A stretch of 64,000 nucleotides of DNA, from positions 2,418,001 to 2,482,000 of the forward strand of contig JAPEHQ010000001.1 in the NCBI GenBank assembly GCA_027405735.1, written 5' to 3'. Source of the stretch: Mucor racemosus (lineage: Eukaryota > Mucoromycota > Mucoromycetes > Mucorales > Mucoraceae). How positions within the stretch are numbered: position 1 is the first letter of the stretch; the number at the start of each line of letters is the position of its first letter. The notes beneath the pieces were generated by a model that was not told the DNA's origin, searched no databases, and saw nothing but the letters and a program-made list of their open reading frames with translations. The translations under genes were made by a program, and so were the position numbers. Shown here one piece after another: positions 1 through 10,924 of the stretch.

Positions 1-1759
1 AAGCGTTTAGCTGAGGAATCTGATGTCCTGATTGAGAATTTCAAACCAGGAACAATGGAGAAATGGGGTTTAGGACCAGGTATGGCATAGATACCGGGAG
101 ATCTACATATATTGTATTTGAAAACTGATTGACATAAATAGAGGATATTTATCCCGCTAATCCCAAGCTAATTTACACTCGAATCTCTGGTTACGGTCAA
201 ACTGGTCCTTATTCAAAGCGACCAGGATATGCTTCAGTTTGTGAAGGAATGGGTGGCTTTAGATTCATTAATGGACATCCAGGTCAACCCCCTGTAAGAC
301 CCAATATGAGTTTAGGTGATTCCTTGGCTGGATTACATGCTACTCTTGGTGTTTTGTTATCATTAGTAGCTAAAAACAAGCTTAGCCAAAATCAAGTTGA
401 AAGAACAGGACAAGTAGTTGATGTGGCTATTTATGAGAGTATGCTCAATATGATGGAAAGCGTTGTACCAGAATATGATCGCTTTAATCAGGTAAATATA
501 AACACAAAATCTGCGATTATTGAGGTTATTCATTAATATACATTAATAGATCCGTCAACCATCTGGAACAACTTTAACAGGTATCGTTCCTACAAATACT
601 TACCCATGCAAAGACGGCAAACATGTAATTATTGGTGGAAATGGTGATAGTATCTATGTCCGTCTTATGAATGCCATTGGTAGAAGTGATCTTGTATGTA
701 TTGTAAATATTTACATGATATGTTTATTAATAAACAATTATTAGACTGGAGAGAAATACAAGGTCAATTCAGATAGAGTCAAGGAACAAGCAGCAATTGA
801 TGGCGCCATTTGTGAGTTTTTCAAATGAAACATAGATGTAATGATATTGTAAGGCTTATTAATTCATGTAGCTGCTTGGACATCCGAACGTACAACTGAT
901 GAGGTACTTGAAATAATGGAAAAAGTTTCTGTGCCTGCAGGAAAAATCTATGATGCCAAGGATATTGTAGAAGACGAACATATCAATGCTAGAGGTATGA
1001 TTGAAAATATTACTGTAGGCACTGAAGAAGATGGTAGAGGATGGAATTTGAAGGTAATGTGTAGACTCAATTGATGAGTTATTGTAAATTCCCTCGTTTC
1101 AAATTAGGATTATAATATTTGGGTGGATTCACCTCTATTTTCAAAGAGTTTTTGCGTGTAATTGGAAACGAGTAGCTAGATATTTTGCATACAAAAATAA
1201 CTGTTGGTATGTTGCACATGCATTAACATTTTTGATTTTAAATAACTCTGTTGAAAATGCTAAGATTATGCATTGTTTCAAATGGGGCATCAAATCTATA
1301 TGCCATTCTAGAAGGGCCGTATATCTCAATTCCTGACCATTTTTCATGAGAAAAAATTACTGGAATATATTTCACATATCGAAATTGTTATTAAATAATT
1401 TTTCTGTGAAAAAGACATATTCTAAAAGTGCATAAAAACTCTTTGAAATAACAGTGAATCCAATATTTGAAAGCGGGGAATTCGAAATTGAATATCATTT
1501 ATTAATTGGCAATCTATTAAATTACTACATAGGTACCTGGAATGTCGCCTGTTCTCGACACAACACCTGGTTCAACCGAATGGGCTGGTAATATAACAAT
1601 GCATAAATGAATAGGGAACATCAATTAAAATTTCAATTAGGTCCTGACTTGGGTGCACATACAAATGAAGTTTTGAAGGATATTTTAGGTTTATCTAATC
1701 AAGAAATTGCAAATTTAAATGAAAATGGTATTACAAGTTTGAATAATAAAGACAAATAA
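1..1759 (+). CDS. CoA-transferase family III (CaiB/BaiF; SUGCT-like), 5' end outside window
   Basis: Partial gene; its start lies upstream of base 1. Exons read as 1-79, 142-491, 550-693, 745-811, 872-1053, 1533-1587 and 1641-1759, all with GT-AG introns. The product resembles mitochondrial succinate-hydroxymethylglutarate CoA-transferase, which moves CoA between dicarboxylic acids. Family signatures are ESDVLIENFKPG near the start, then RISGYGQTGPY, then MSLGDSLAG, whose Asp is in the position of the catalytic aspartate of class III CoA-transferases. QPSGTTLTGIVPTNTY and VPAGKIYDAKDI follow, close to the usual order. Five introns are 50-62 bp, but the intron at 1054-1532 is 479 bp and holds an inverted-repeat insertion. 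The C-terminus ends in a short polar tail. Family assignment is firm; the choice of SUGCT over other class III transferases is inference. Confidence 0.88.
1116..1469. mobile_element. MITE-like insertion inside the long CoA-transferase intron
   Basis: Imperfect terminal inverted repeats lie at 1125-1153 and 1434-1461. They share GGATTCAC and TTTCAAAGAGTTTTT on opposite strands. AATATTTG occurs just outside both ends and may be an 8-bp target duplication, which would suit an hAT-type element. There is no transposase; a 68-aa reverse ORF inside (1141-1347) has no recognisable domain. The insertion explains why this intron is about eight times longer than the others in the gene. Confidence 0.5.
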
Positions 1760-1900
1760 ATGTTATTTATATGATATTTAATTTATTGGTTTGATGAATA
1801 AACGAGGAGAAAGGTTCAATAAAATGTAAATTAACCAGAATTGTGTATAATATTATTACATTCTCGTATGTAATAATTAATCAATCAAACAAATTGAAAC

Positions 1901-3853
1901 TTAAACGCTTTTTTCAGTAGTAGAGGCATCCTCGTTTTTATCCTTGGCTGTAGTCTTTTCCTTGGAAGATGTTGTTTCTTCATCATTATCATCATCAGTT
2001 GTCTTTTCTTTAGTAGATGAAACTTCTTGATTAGTGGCTTTACTCTTGTGGCTAGTGGTTGTAGTTGTAGGCTTGTCTTCATCAACTGTAGCGGTAGTCT
2101 TTTCCTTGAAAGCAGTTGTAGTAGATTCATCTTTATCAGAAGTAGTAGTAGTAGCTGTCTTTTCCTTGGTAGATGCAGGTTCATCTTTATCAGTGGAGCT
2201 ACTCTTGTGGCTATTCGATGTGGTAGTTAGCTCATCCTTGGCTGTTGTAGAAGCTTCTTCATCCTCGGTACTTGAGGTAGCCTCTTCATCATTTGTACTA
2301 GAGATAGTTTCATAATCTTCCTTGGTAGTAGAAGTTTCTTGATCCTTGGAATTAGAGGTGGTTTTTTTGTCCTTGGAGTTATAATTTGTCCCATCATCCT
2401 TGGAAGCAGATTCAGCCTTAGTAGTAGATTCAGACTTGGTAGAAGACTCAGACTTGGTAGAGGAGTCAGACTTCGTAGAAGACTTAGATGTGGAACTTGA
2501 AGCATCTGATGTAATTGTGGAAGACTCATTAGAAGATGTCTTGGACCCAGACTTGGTTGTGGTATCAGTTCCAGTAACAGAATCAGAATCAGTAGAGGTA
2601 ATGGAATTCGTTTGAGTTGAAGAGGACTCAATACCAGTAGAAGACTTGGTAGAGGATTTAGCACCAATAGAAGATTTTGTAGAAGACTTAGTAGAAGATT
2701 CAGTGCCACTAGATGTCTTGGTAGAGGATTCAGTTTCTGTAGAAGATCCACTAATAGTCAAAGCTTCAGTGGCAGTAGTAGTGGATTCATTTTCTGTTTT
2801 GTAACCAGTAGAAGATGAGTCAACGCCTGTGGAACTCTTGGTGGAAGACTTAATAGATGTGGCAGAAACAGAAGCATCAGATGAAGTAGATTCAGTAACA
2901 GAAGCTGTAAGAATAGATGAAGTAGACGAATAGTCAGTTGACGTCTTGGTAGCAAAAGCATCAGATAAAGATGTACCAGAAGAAGTTGCAGAAGAAGCCG
3001 TTTGAATAGATGAGGATGAATAATCAGACGATGTGGTAGAAGCAGGTTCAATAATAGTGGTAGTCTTTCCTGGCTTTACAGAAGTCTTAGTCTTGTGGCC
3101 CTTGGTAACAGTAATAGTAGATCCTGATTCTGTAATAGTACGGGTAACCATAGAGAGAGTGGTAGTAACAGTCTTGGTTGACTTGGGCTTGACAGATGTA
3201 ACCTTTTTACCATGCTTCTTGGTAATAGTAATAGTTTCAGCAGGATGAACAATGACAATAGTTTCTTTACCATCATGATTATAATATCCTCCCTTCTTTG
3301 TAATAGTTTTGGTAACAATACCATTATCAGAGGAAGAAGAAGATGCAGCAGTTGTGGTTGCGGTTGAGAAAGCGTTAGAACTAGTAGATATAGCACCATC
3401 ATCAACAACGACAGTAGCAGTAGTAGTTTCAGTTTGAACCTTGGTCTTGGTTACAGTAACAGTGATATGTGAATCATCGCTTTTAGTCTTGCTGGCATGA
3501 TGAGTGGCAGTATGAGTTGCCTTTGTAACTGTAGCAGTAGAATCGTTACCGCCCTTGGTAATTGTAACAGTAGTATAGCCATTTCCTTTGGTAACAGTTT
3601 TTGTAACAGCCTTGATATCACTTTCAGTAACAGTTGTTGTAAACCTGTCTTTTTTGTTTGATCCCTTTGTATAAGTACAAGTACAAACGTAGGCATCATG
3701 ATTTTTACGTTTATTTAAATCACTAAAAGGAAGGTTAACATTTGAAACTAGATTAGAATCAATTGTATTGGAGCGAAATGCAATTGGATTTGCCAAAGTG
3801 AAAGCACAAAGAGAAGTTAAGCCTACAAGTAATACAGCAACACTACGGGTCAT
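1901..3853 (-). CDS. Large Ser/Thr-rich secreted cell-surface protein (mucin-like)
   Basis: Single-exon gene of 650 codons. Residues 1-21 form a signal peptide (MTRSVAVLL...FTLA). A short region with a CTCTYTKG cysteine motif follows. The rest is almost entirely Ser, Thr, Lys, Asp and Glu: first many TVTVT/TITK repeats (about residues 65-260), then SSTKSS/ESSTK repeats, then charged KDE-TTT repeats toward the end. Such proteins are normally heavily O-mannosylated and wall-associated. No hydrophobic C-terminal GPI signal is visible; the protein ends in a charged segment, so it may be secreted or wall-trapped. The other long ORFs overlapping it come from the codon bias of the repeats. A TATAAATA box lies about 60 bp upstream. 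No enzymatic domain is seen. Confidence 0.85.
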   Translation of the reverse strand: MTRSVAVLLVGLTSLCAFTLANPIAFRSNTIDSNLVSNVNLPFSDLNKRKNHDAYVCTCTYTKGSNKKDRFTTTVTESDIKAVTKTVTKGNGYTTVTITKGGNDSTATVTKATHTATHHASKTKSDDSHITVTVTKTKVQTETTTATVVVDDGAISTSSNAFSTATTTAASSSSSDNGIVTKTITKKGGYYNHDGKETIVIVHPAETITITKKHGKKVTSVKPKSTKTVTTTLSMVTRTITESGSTITVTKGHKTKTSVKPGKTTTIIEPASTTSSDYSSSSIQTASSATSSGTSLSDAFATKTSTDYSSTSSILTASVTESTSSDASVSATSIKSSTKSSTGVDSSSTGYKTENESTTTATEALTISGSSTETESSTKTSSGTESSTKSSTKSSIGAKSSTKSSTGIESSSTQTNSITSTDSDSVTGTDTTTKSGSKTSSNESSTITSDASSSTSKSSTKSDSSTKSESSTKSESTTKAESASKDDGTNYNSKDKKTTSNSKDQETSTTKEDYETISSTNDEEATSSTEDEEASTTAKDELTTTSNSHKSSSTDKDEPASTKEKTATTTTSDKDESTTTAFKEKTTATVDEDKPTTTTTSHKSKATNQEVSSTKEKTTDDDNDEETTSSKEKTTAKDKNEDASTTEKSV

Positions 3854-3911
3854 TTTTTAACTTGTATTGAATGATGATAATATTCTGAAAATTGAACGTT
3901 TTAATCAACTG

Positions 3912-3919
3912 TATTTATA
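3912..3919 (-). promoter_or_regulatory. TATA box of the Ser/Thr-rich protein gene
   Basis: TATAAATA on the minus strand, about 60 bp upstream of the ATG at 3853. Position and sequence fit a core promoter; no transcript data support it. Confidence 0.45.
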
Positions 3920-5469
3920 TGATTTTATTTGACAGAAATCGTTGTTTGAATCAATTCATTAATTATTTGGTAAATAACTCAAACCCAACCCGATTATTAT
4001 AAAAATAAACATTTAAATCCACTAAACTAGCAATGTAAATGTATTTTGAAACTTGATGCATTGTTTTTTCTCTATTTTGTATATTTCTTTCAGTAATGAG
4101 CCACGAGCTTACCAAGTTCAGGAAATAATAACAACAATATTTCAAGTAATTAAATAACCTTCTCCGCTGAAATATCTACATCAAATTCCAAAATTACTTG
4201 CAGGAATATATAAGTAATATATTAACCCAAAATTATTGAGATCAATGCAATTATTTTCTATCAAATTCTATAGATTTTTATTGGTATCAGTCATGTAGTA
4301 TAGTGAAATTTTCGGTTTGAAATTCGAATCTAAATTATAACGTTTGAGCATTGTTTACAATCAAATAGCACTATCTTCTTGTTGTTGTTGTTTCCCTTGT
4401 ATAGAACTTGTTTTCATTGATTTTAGAGCGGCATTAATAATTCGAGTTTGATTATTAAATGTGTCAGATCTGTTTTGTGGTGTGACCCTTCGAATATGTC
4501 AAAATAATGATCTTCATTGGAGAAACAGAGTTCATTCGGAAGTACCCCCCGATCACTCTTGCTGAATATTGAAATAAATTCAGATGCATATAGTCATTCA
4601 AACTTGAATCATAAACTATACAATTTTACTCGAAATAAATCTTGAAATAATATTGATTTAGACAAAACTTCGCTCAATTTGTATTAGTTTTAAAGCTTCA
4701 AAATATTGGGAATGCCTGCCTTGGCACAATACCTAAACCCGGAGTTGAAGGTTTGAAAATGTAATAGTTTTGATAAGAATTTTACACAGAAATACATACG
4801 ACTGTGAATAAAAAAATATATACATGGTTTAAGGATAGTTTTTAACATATTATAATTCAAAAACGTACTAAACTATTCCCTAAATATCGAGTAAAAATTC
4901 TTTGAATTTATCGTGTAAAATCAACCAAAAATATGAGTAGATGCGAAAATATCATTCATAAAGTGTATGATATATGATCAAGTAACAAGATTTTTTATAT
5001 TATTGAGGTACACAAACATACATCTGAATAAAGTATAATTACTGGCCATAGGATGCATTTTTCCTTTGTTGCATTTATTTAATCAGCAATGATTTAGAAA
5101 ATACTCAAGCCAGAATTTTTGTAATTTGACAGCAAACCATATATAATGTTTTGCTACTAAGGCTTTTATTTAGGCCAATAATCTATATTGAAACCTTGGT
5201 TTATCAATAACTTATTTCATCAAAATCCAAGAATTTCATCGAGATTTTTATGCTATAAACTTTGCTGGAATTTAGTATATACGCCTATGACAACCCTTAA
5301 ATTTCATCATAAAGTGTTACTTGAATACATAATAAAAGTTGTCGAACAATTTATTCTACACATTTTGGTATATAATTCTAAATGCTAGTTCTGGTTTCAA
5401 CAATTTCAGAGGGAAACCCCAGAGAAAAAACATGAATTTTTGTACTGTTGACTAATTTTAGCAGAAACT
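3920..5469. other. Intergenic, AT-rich; no gene seen
   Basis: Short ORFs here (for example 3963-4145 minus and 5188-5388 plus) have no recognisable domain, no splice-supported extension and ordinary AT-rich composition. No RNA gene or structured repeat was recognised. Confidence 0.5.
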
Positions 5470-6570
5470 TATTTTCAAAAACAGTATCCATTCATTTAAC
5501 ATTATTCCGGCTACAAATTTTATTAAATGAAGCAAGGATGGTTACTATAGTGATTGCTTCATAAATTTGAATGATGCAGAAATGGCCAGCTTAAAATTGA
5601 TAAACCGCATTTGAAATGAAAATAAGTGGAGAAAATACTAAGGTATTACAATGATGGTTATTAAGTAAAGTCTACTTTATTTTTCATTCTCTACCAGAAT
5701 ACTTAGGTTTTGGATCGTTGTGAAGACTTTTTTATTTTTTTATAAATTTTGCGAGAGCACTTTTTGTGGTATAGAGACTCATGAAGGGATGACAGGTATG
5801 CAAATCTAAAACCATAGGATAGTATTCATTAGCGCCTATCTAACGAATTTTATCTCGTCAAAAAATATTGATTTTTGGTCGAGAAAATTGAGATTGAATG
5901 ATTGATTTTTGGTGATCAAAAAAGGATTTATTTTGGACGAGGATATACAAGGAAAAATTTTCGGTTTTACAAAAAAAAGATTAAAAAAATGTATATCCCC
6001 ACAAAAAATAGGGCTACAGCTACGTATAAATACTCATTCTGTAGATAATTTTGTTGCGCATAATGTGAAAATAAAATATTTTAGGGTTGCATTTGAATAA
6101 AGGGTACTTTTTGATCAAAAACCGTTAAAATTTGACATTAAATTTGCTAGAGAGTTTATGAGAAAAACATTTTTAAAACCTTCACAGATCGATTCAAAAT
6201 TAAAAACTAAACCTAAAACATTTAATACGCTAGTTCAACTTACTATGCATTTTTGTGAGTAATTAAACATACAAGGATTTTTTTGGATTTTTTTGGATTT
6301 TTTTTCCATTTGAACACTTTTTGAATTCAAGCTCAGTTACATATGCATATCTGATTATACAATTTTATATGGTGATATTCAAAATTGGAGCGTGCCCCCA
6401 TTTCAATAGATAATCAGGAAATAAAAAATGCAAAGCTATACTTGAGATGTTACAAAATATTGCCATAAAAGTTATTTCTATTCATATTGATTTCTCAGCG
6501 AGTATAAAGGCTTCAAAAGTGAAACACTTGATTTTCCCCGTTTAAAAAATCAATCTTAAATGTCAAATAT
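5470..6570 (+). repeat. Dispersed repeat family A, copy 1
   Basis: About 1.1 kb, repeated at 12480-13812 (same strand, interrupted by a solo LTR) and at 46285-47190 (opposite strand). Shared blocks include CGGCTACAAATTTTATTAAA near the start, GCGAGAGCACTTTTTGTGG, and GAGCGTGCCCCCATTTCAAT near the end. A 63-codon ORF (5909-6100) starting MVIKKGFILDEDIQG recurs in copy 2 with a few replacements and in altered form in copy 3. It has no known domain, so coding status is unclear. The start contains a small hairpin (AAATGAAGCA against TGCTTCATAAATTT). Confidence 0.75.
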
Positions 6571-6589
6571 GACGGTATACAAGGGTAAA

Positions 6590-6960
6590 ATTGTAGTTAG
6601 AAGCGGAGGTGTCTTTTTGTACACATTTTTGAGAAAGGCATCTCCACGAAAAATCAATGTATTTTGAAAAAAAAATCTAACTTGGGTCTGAGAGAGCTTA
6701 ATGAGGTGGATGATATGAATGTAAAAAAAAATGTCAAAAAACTGTCAGAAAAATAAAAGTGCTCAAAAAATATGTATACTATCATATGTGTTATGGAGCG
6801 TTTCAAAACAAGTAAGTTTTACTATTATTAGAAAGTGTCAGTAAAGCTTAACCCTTTTGCAAAGATTTGAAGCCTCAAAGTAGTGGAACCTTTTAATCTA
6901 AAGAAAACAGGTTTCTTTTAGGCAGCCGTGCCTTGATCATTCAAAAATAATTTTTAACCT
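6590..6960 (+). repeat. Fragment of repeat family F
   Basis: The stretch with TTTTTGTACACATTTTTGAG and GATGATATGAATGTAAAAAA is clearly related to 60060-60350 in the palindrome arm. It directly follows repeat A copy 1. Confidence 0.55.
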
Positions 6961-8250
6961 ATGAGATTAAGATTGTATGTTATTCATAGGCTCACTGTGC
7001 ATTAAGTCTAACTTCAAAATTTAATTTTGAATTATTATTTGATTTTATAAAAAATTTCAAGGAAAATCTGGAACAATTGATATAGAATAGTTTGAAATTT
7101 GAACACGTACGAGTTTTTATTTCCCCATTTCCACAGCAACTCAGGCAACTAACCCTTTTGCAATTCTATTGACCAACATTAAAAGTACCTGCTATTACAA
7201 TGGGAGGTCATGTGGATCCATATCCGTCGAGAACGAGTGAGCTTACTAATCTTCATACAAGGAGGCATAAACAGAAGATAACCAGATTGTTGTTCAAACC
7301 TATCGAATGCACAATAACCCATGGAAGCTGATACTGTATCTGAAATGCTTTTAATGAATATTCATATCTATGTCCATCTGGAGTCGCAAATTACTTGGAT
7401 CAGTATTTATAGATGCCTTATTTAAATTGTTTTCAATAAAAGTGTGCAACAAAATATAGGTACACTTCGGCGATTATTCTCTCAACACACAGTAGGTTGT
7501 GGAAGTTGCCATTCAACGTCATTATGTGGAAGATGATACGTACCAAACTCTGGTGCAAATTTGGAAGTTACTTGGATCGAAATTCTCCAGGATACAGTTT
7601 TGTTGTCACTTGAATTTTGGATGATTTCGAATGGTTCTCGGATGATTTTCATAACTTTTCGCCCAATACTGAGTCAAATTCAGTTAAATTCTCAAAATAG
7701 ATGTACCTTGTCTCTATGAGCCATTAGTTTCTCTCTAGAAATAAAGTTGCTAATATATACCGCTCTCTAAAGCAATGATTTCTATAATACAGATGATTGT
7801 ATTTACAGTGTGGCTCAAGTTTATAAACAGCATTTCAATCGAATTACACAAAATTTTGAAGACGTCATCAATGGAATTAAAATTTTAGGGTCTATTCAAA
7901 AACACGAAGGCCCCCTGTTTTTTAACAACCAGGTAAATTTGATGAAGCAAAACCTTATGGTTTGGTGGAATCACGAGTCTATCTTGTACATACCTTATCC
8001 TTTGGCTAAGGTCTACTATAGTATCTCGCAAGGTAAAGTTTCATACGTAGCTGTTGAAGGTTAGATGGGAGTTTCGACGTTAAAGTAACGCCTGGTGCGT
8101 GAAATTTTAACGAAGCTTTTATCATAAACTTTCCTAGTATTCTTGGTTTGAGTAAAAGAAAAACAAGTAAGCTGCTCTTGTTTAACTTTCTTTTAGCTCA
8201 TCCTGGTACAGGGTTTATTCTATCTGCGTTTGGATCTTTTGATTGTTTAC
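6961..8250. other. Intergenic or eroded sequence; one unrecognised 84-codon ORF
   Basis: The ORF at 7810-8064 (+) begins MAQVYKQHFNRITQNFEDV. Its composition is protein-like but it matches no family I recognise. Some downstream peptide-like stretches on the plus strand (about 8190-8260) are broken by stops. It could be the remains of a gene or transposon. No start or splice model could be supported. Confidence 0.3.
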
Positions 8251-8260
8251 CTGCGGCTAT

Positions 8261-8620
8261 CAGCTGTTTGTTTTCTGATTTTTGGCACACCCTTGACCAG
8301 GGTTTAAGAGTCGAAATGATTTGAGCTAAAAGTTGGTAGCTATTAAGTTATCAGCTGTTTGCTATCTGATTTTTGGCACACCCTTGACCAGGGTTTAAGA
8401 GTCGAAATGACTTGAATTAACAGTTGGTAGCTATTGAGTTATCAGCTGTTTGTTATCTGATTTTTGTCACACCCTTGGCCAGGGTTTAAGAGTCAAAATA
8501 ATTTGAACTAACAGTTGGTAGCTATTGAGTCATCAGGTATTTGCTAATTCATTTTGGAACACCCTTGGCCAGGGTTTAAGAGTCAAAATAATTGGAATTA
8601 ATAACTGATGCCTCAATTCT
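8261..8620 (+). repeat. 91-bp tandem repeat, four units
   Basis: Units begin at 8261, 8352, 8443 and 8534, exactly 91 bp apart. The first three start with CAGCTGTTTG and the fourth is more diverged. Each unit contains ACACCCTTG(A/G)CCAGGGTTTAA, which holds the small dyad CCCT/AGGG. A solitary diverged unit occurs at 10350-10440, on the far side of the minisatellite. Confidence 0.85.
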
Positions 8621-8629
8621 GCTATAGCC

Positions 8630-10345
8630 CTTTTCTTTTCTTTAGCATCTGTTCTCTTTTCTGCAAGGTCTGATCTTTCTGGTATGTTCCTAAAATGTAA
8701 TATATTCGACTTTCTTCGTAATCTAATCTTTTTTTTTTGGATATTTCTAATCGTTTTTCTCCAACATCTGCCTCTCTTCTCAAATATCCAACACCTTTTT
8801 TGACATATGTGGTCTCGTTTCTGCAACATCTTTTATCGTTACTGAGCAATATGGTCTATCGTATGCAAATCTGGTCTCTTTCGGTAATGTCTGGTCCTTC
8901 TCTCTCAATAAAGGGTAACTTTATGTTAACGTTAGCTTTTTATTTAGGTTTTCCTTGCCTTTTCTTCTATCTGTCTCTCCTACTATGGCTTTTCTGGTAT
9001 CTGGTTTCTCTGTAGACTGTATATTACTGTATCTCCTTTCCTGGTTTTTAATGCTGACGTCTCTCTATGTTCATTCACCTCGTCCGTTTCAGTCAACGTC
9101 TGGTTCTTCATATCCTGTATCAAGTTTTGTTTACTCTATGTGATTTTATTTGACGTCGTGTTTTATCTATCTGGTTTCTGTTTGTCTTATATGATCCTGG
9201 ATTCTCCATCATTTCCACGGCCCTAAAGTTTTTAATTGCGTGGTGCCTTTTCGTGTATGTCTTGTCTCGGTTCTTCACTATATTTGGTAGTATTCTGGAT
9301 ATTGTATATTATTTAAGCAATATCTGGTTTCGATTAATTCACTTCTGGTCTCAATTCAGGTTTATATGGTCTTATTTCATGCTCATCAGATCTACATTCA
9401 TGTACTTTCAGCCTCAATTTATCAACGTTTGGTCCTTTTTCAAGCATTTCTGGTTTTAATTCATCATGTTTATCTGGTCTCATCTCATGCTCTCCTAGTC
9501 TCATATCATGCTCTTCTGGTCTCAATACATGCTCTTCTGGTTTCAACTCGTGCTTATCTGGTTTGAACTCATGCTTATTTGGTTTCAATTTAATACTTAT
9601 CTGGTTTAAATTTATAGTAATCTGGTTTAGATTTGTGCACATCTGGTATTGTTTTAGTAACATCAGGCTTTTATTCATGCATTTTTCTATAGTCTCAACC
9701 TATGTTTATCTGGTATAGTCTCATCAACATCTGGTCTTTATTCATGCATTTCTGGTCTCATTTTATTCTTATATTGTCTTTAGTTTTGCTCGTCTGGCCT
9801 CTATTTATGTTTATCTGTTCTCCATTTATGCTCGTCTCAACTCCATTAAGTTTTATCTGGTCTGAATTGGTTTACATCTAGTCTATTTTAATTCTTGCTC
9901 ATCTGATCTCTATTTATTTACAGCTAATCTTGGTTCATTCAAGTCTGTTCTCAATTTGTTTTTACCTGGATTCAATTTATTCTGGTTTGGTCTCTATTCA
10001 TTTGTATCTGGTCTCAATTCTTATCTGGTCTCAATTTATACTCATTTGTTTTAAAGTTATCCTGATGTGGTCGAAATTCATGTTTATCTGATCTTATTCC
10101 ATCTTTAACTGGTCTCAATATATGCTCTTTTGGTATAAAGGTATGCTCGTCTGGTCTCCATTCATCCTCACTTGGTATTAATTTATTCTCATCTGGTCTA
10201 AATTCATGCTCATCTGGTCTTACTTCATGTTTATCTAGTCTCCTCAATTAATGCTCATCTGGTCTTGTCTCTTTGGTCTTGTATCTCTGGTCTCATCTCT
10301 CTGGTCTTGTCCTATTTGTTTTCAATTCATTCCATTTAGAAGTTA
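8630..10345. repeat. Degenerate 21-bp minisatellite encoding a heptad-like peptide on the minus strand
   Basis: Variants of TCTGGTCTCAATTCATGCTCA recur for about 1.7 kb, mostly at 21-bp spacing. On the minus strand this reads as a seven-residue repeat of consensus (K/R)P(D/E)(K/E)HEL. The cleanest stretches are 9334-9678 and 10014-10247. The reading frame is not continuous across the array: 9334-9678 and 10014-10247 lie in different frames and stops occur between them. It may be a decayed coding repeat or simple satellite DNA. Confidence 0.75.
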
Positions 10346-10349
10346 AAGC

Positions 10350-10440
10350 ATTTTTTTTGTTATCTGATTTTTGATACACCCTATGCGGGTTTAAGAATCA
10401 AAATGATTTGATCGAAAAAAAGCAATAACTTTTACCACCT
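10350..10440 (+). repeat. Isolated fifth unit of the 91-bp repeat
   Basis: TTGTTATCTGATTTTTGATA followed by ACACCC, GGGTTTAAGAATC and AAAATGATTTGA matches the 91-bp units at 8261-8620. The minisatellite is therefore bracketed by the same repeat. Confidence 0.65.
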
Positions 10441-10924
10441 TTATTGGGATGGTATCTGTGTTGATGCTATCTTAGTAAATTCGGTTACTATACTCAGTTG
10501 TTTGTTTTTTACAATTGGTAATCCTGAGTCAATTTAGCCTGGTTGCTCTCCATTCGTGGACTTGCGACCTCTCCCCCTTTTAGGGTCTTGTAGTCTTCTT
10601 TCACGGTAACCGGCTGGAAACTATAGCCCTTTCTGGCAATCGGAGTCGTATTGTTTTCATAGCATCTGCTTGATTTCAATATCACTTTATAGTATGGTGG
10701 TAAACAAGCTATAAAGTCAAATGGCAACATGTAGATAGACCTCCTCGTGGTGTTGCTGGAAACGTTCTTTTAAACGGCTAACTATCTACTTCATTAAACC
10801 AATTATATTACAATTTACTTTTTCTTCATCTTAGAGCATTTCCTCGTTTATAATCTCGACCCATAATATTTTACTTGATTTGTTTTTTCTTCGATGCTTT
10901 ATATCGCATAATAAAAATTATATT
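10441..10924. other. Intergenic; unassigned 73-codon minus-strand ORF
   Basis: The ORF at 10509-10730 (-) contains KVILKSSRCYENNTTPIARK and looks protein-like in composition, but no family was recognised and no splice extension was found. It may be a fragment of a transposon or host gene. Confidence 0.25.

Noticed and set aside
1885..3699. Many ORFs on both strands overlapping the Ser/Thr-rich gene
   Set aside because: They are side-products of the biased repeat codons; they lack signal peptides and domains, and only the 650-codon frame makes a coherent secreted protein.
8261..8620. Regular direct repeats as a possible CRISPR-like array
   Set aside because: The whole 91-bp unit is repeated with no unique spacers, and the genome is eukaryotic.
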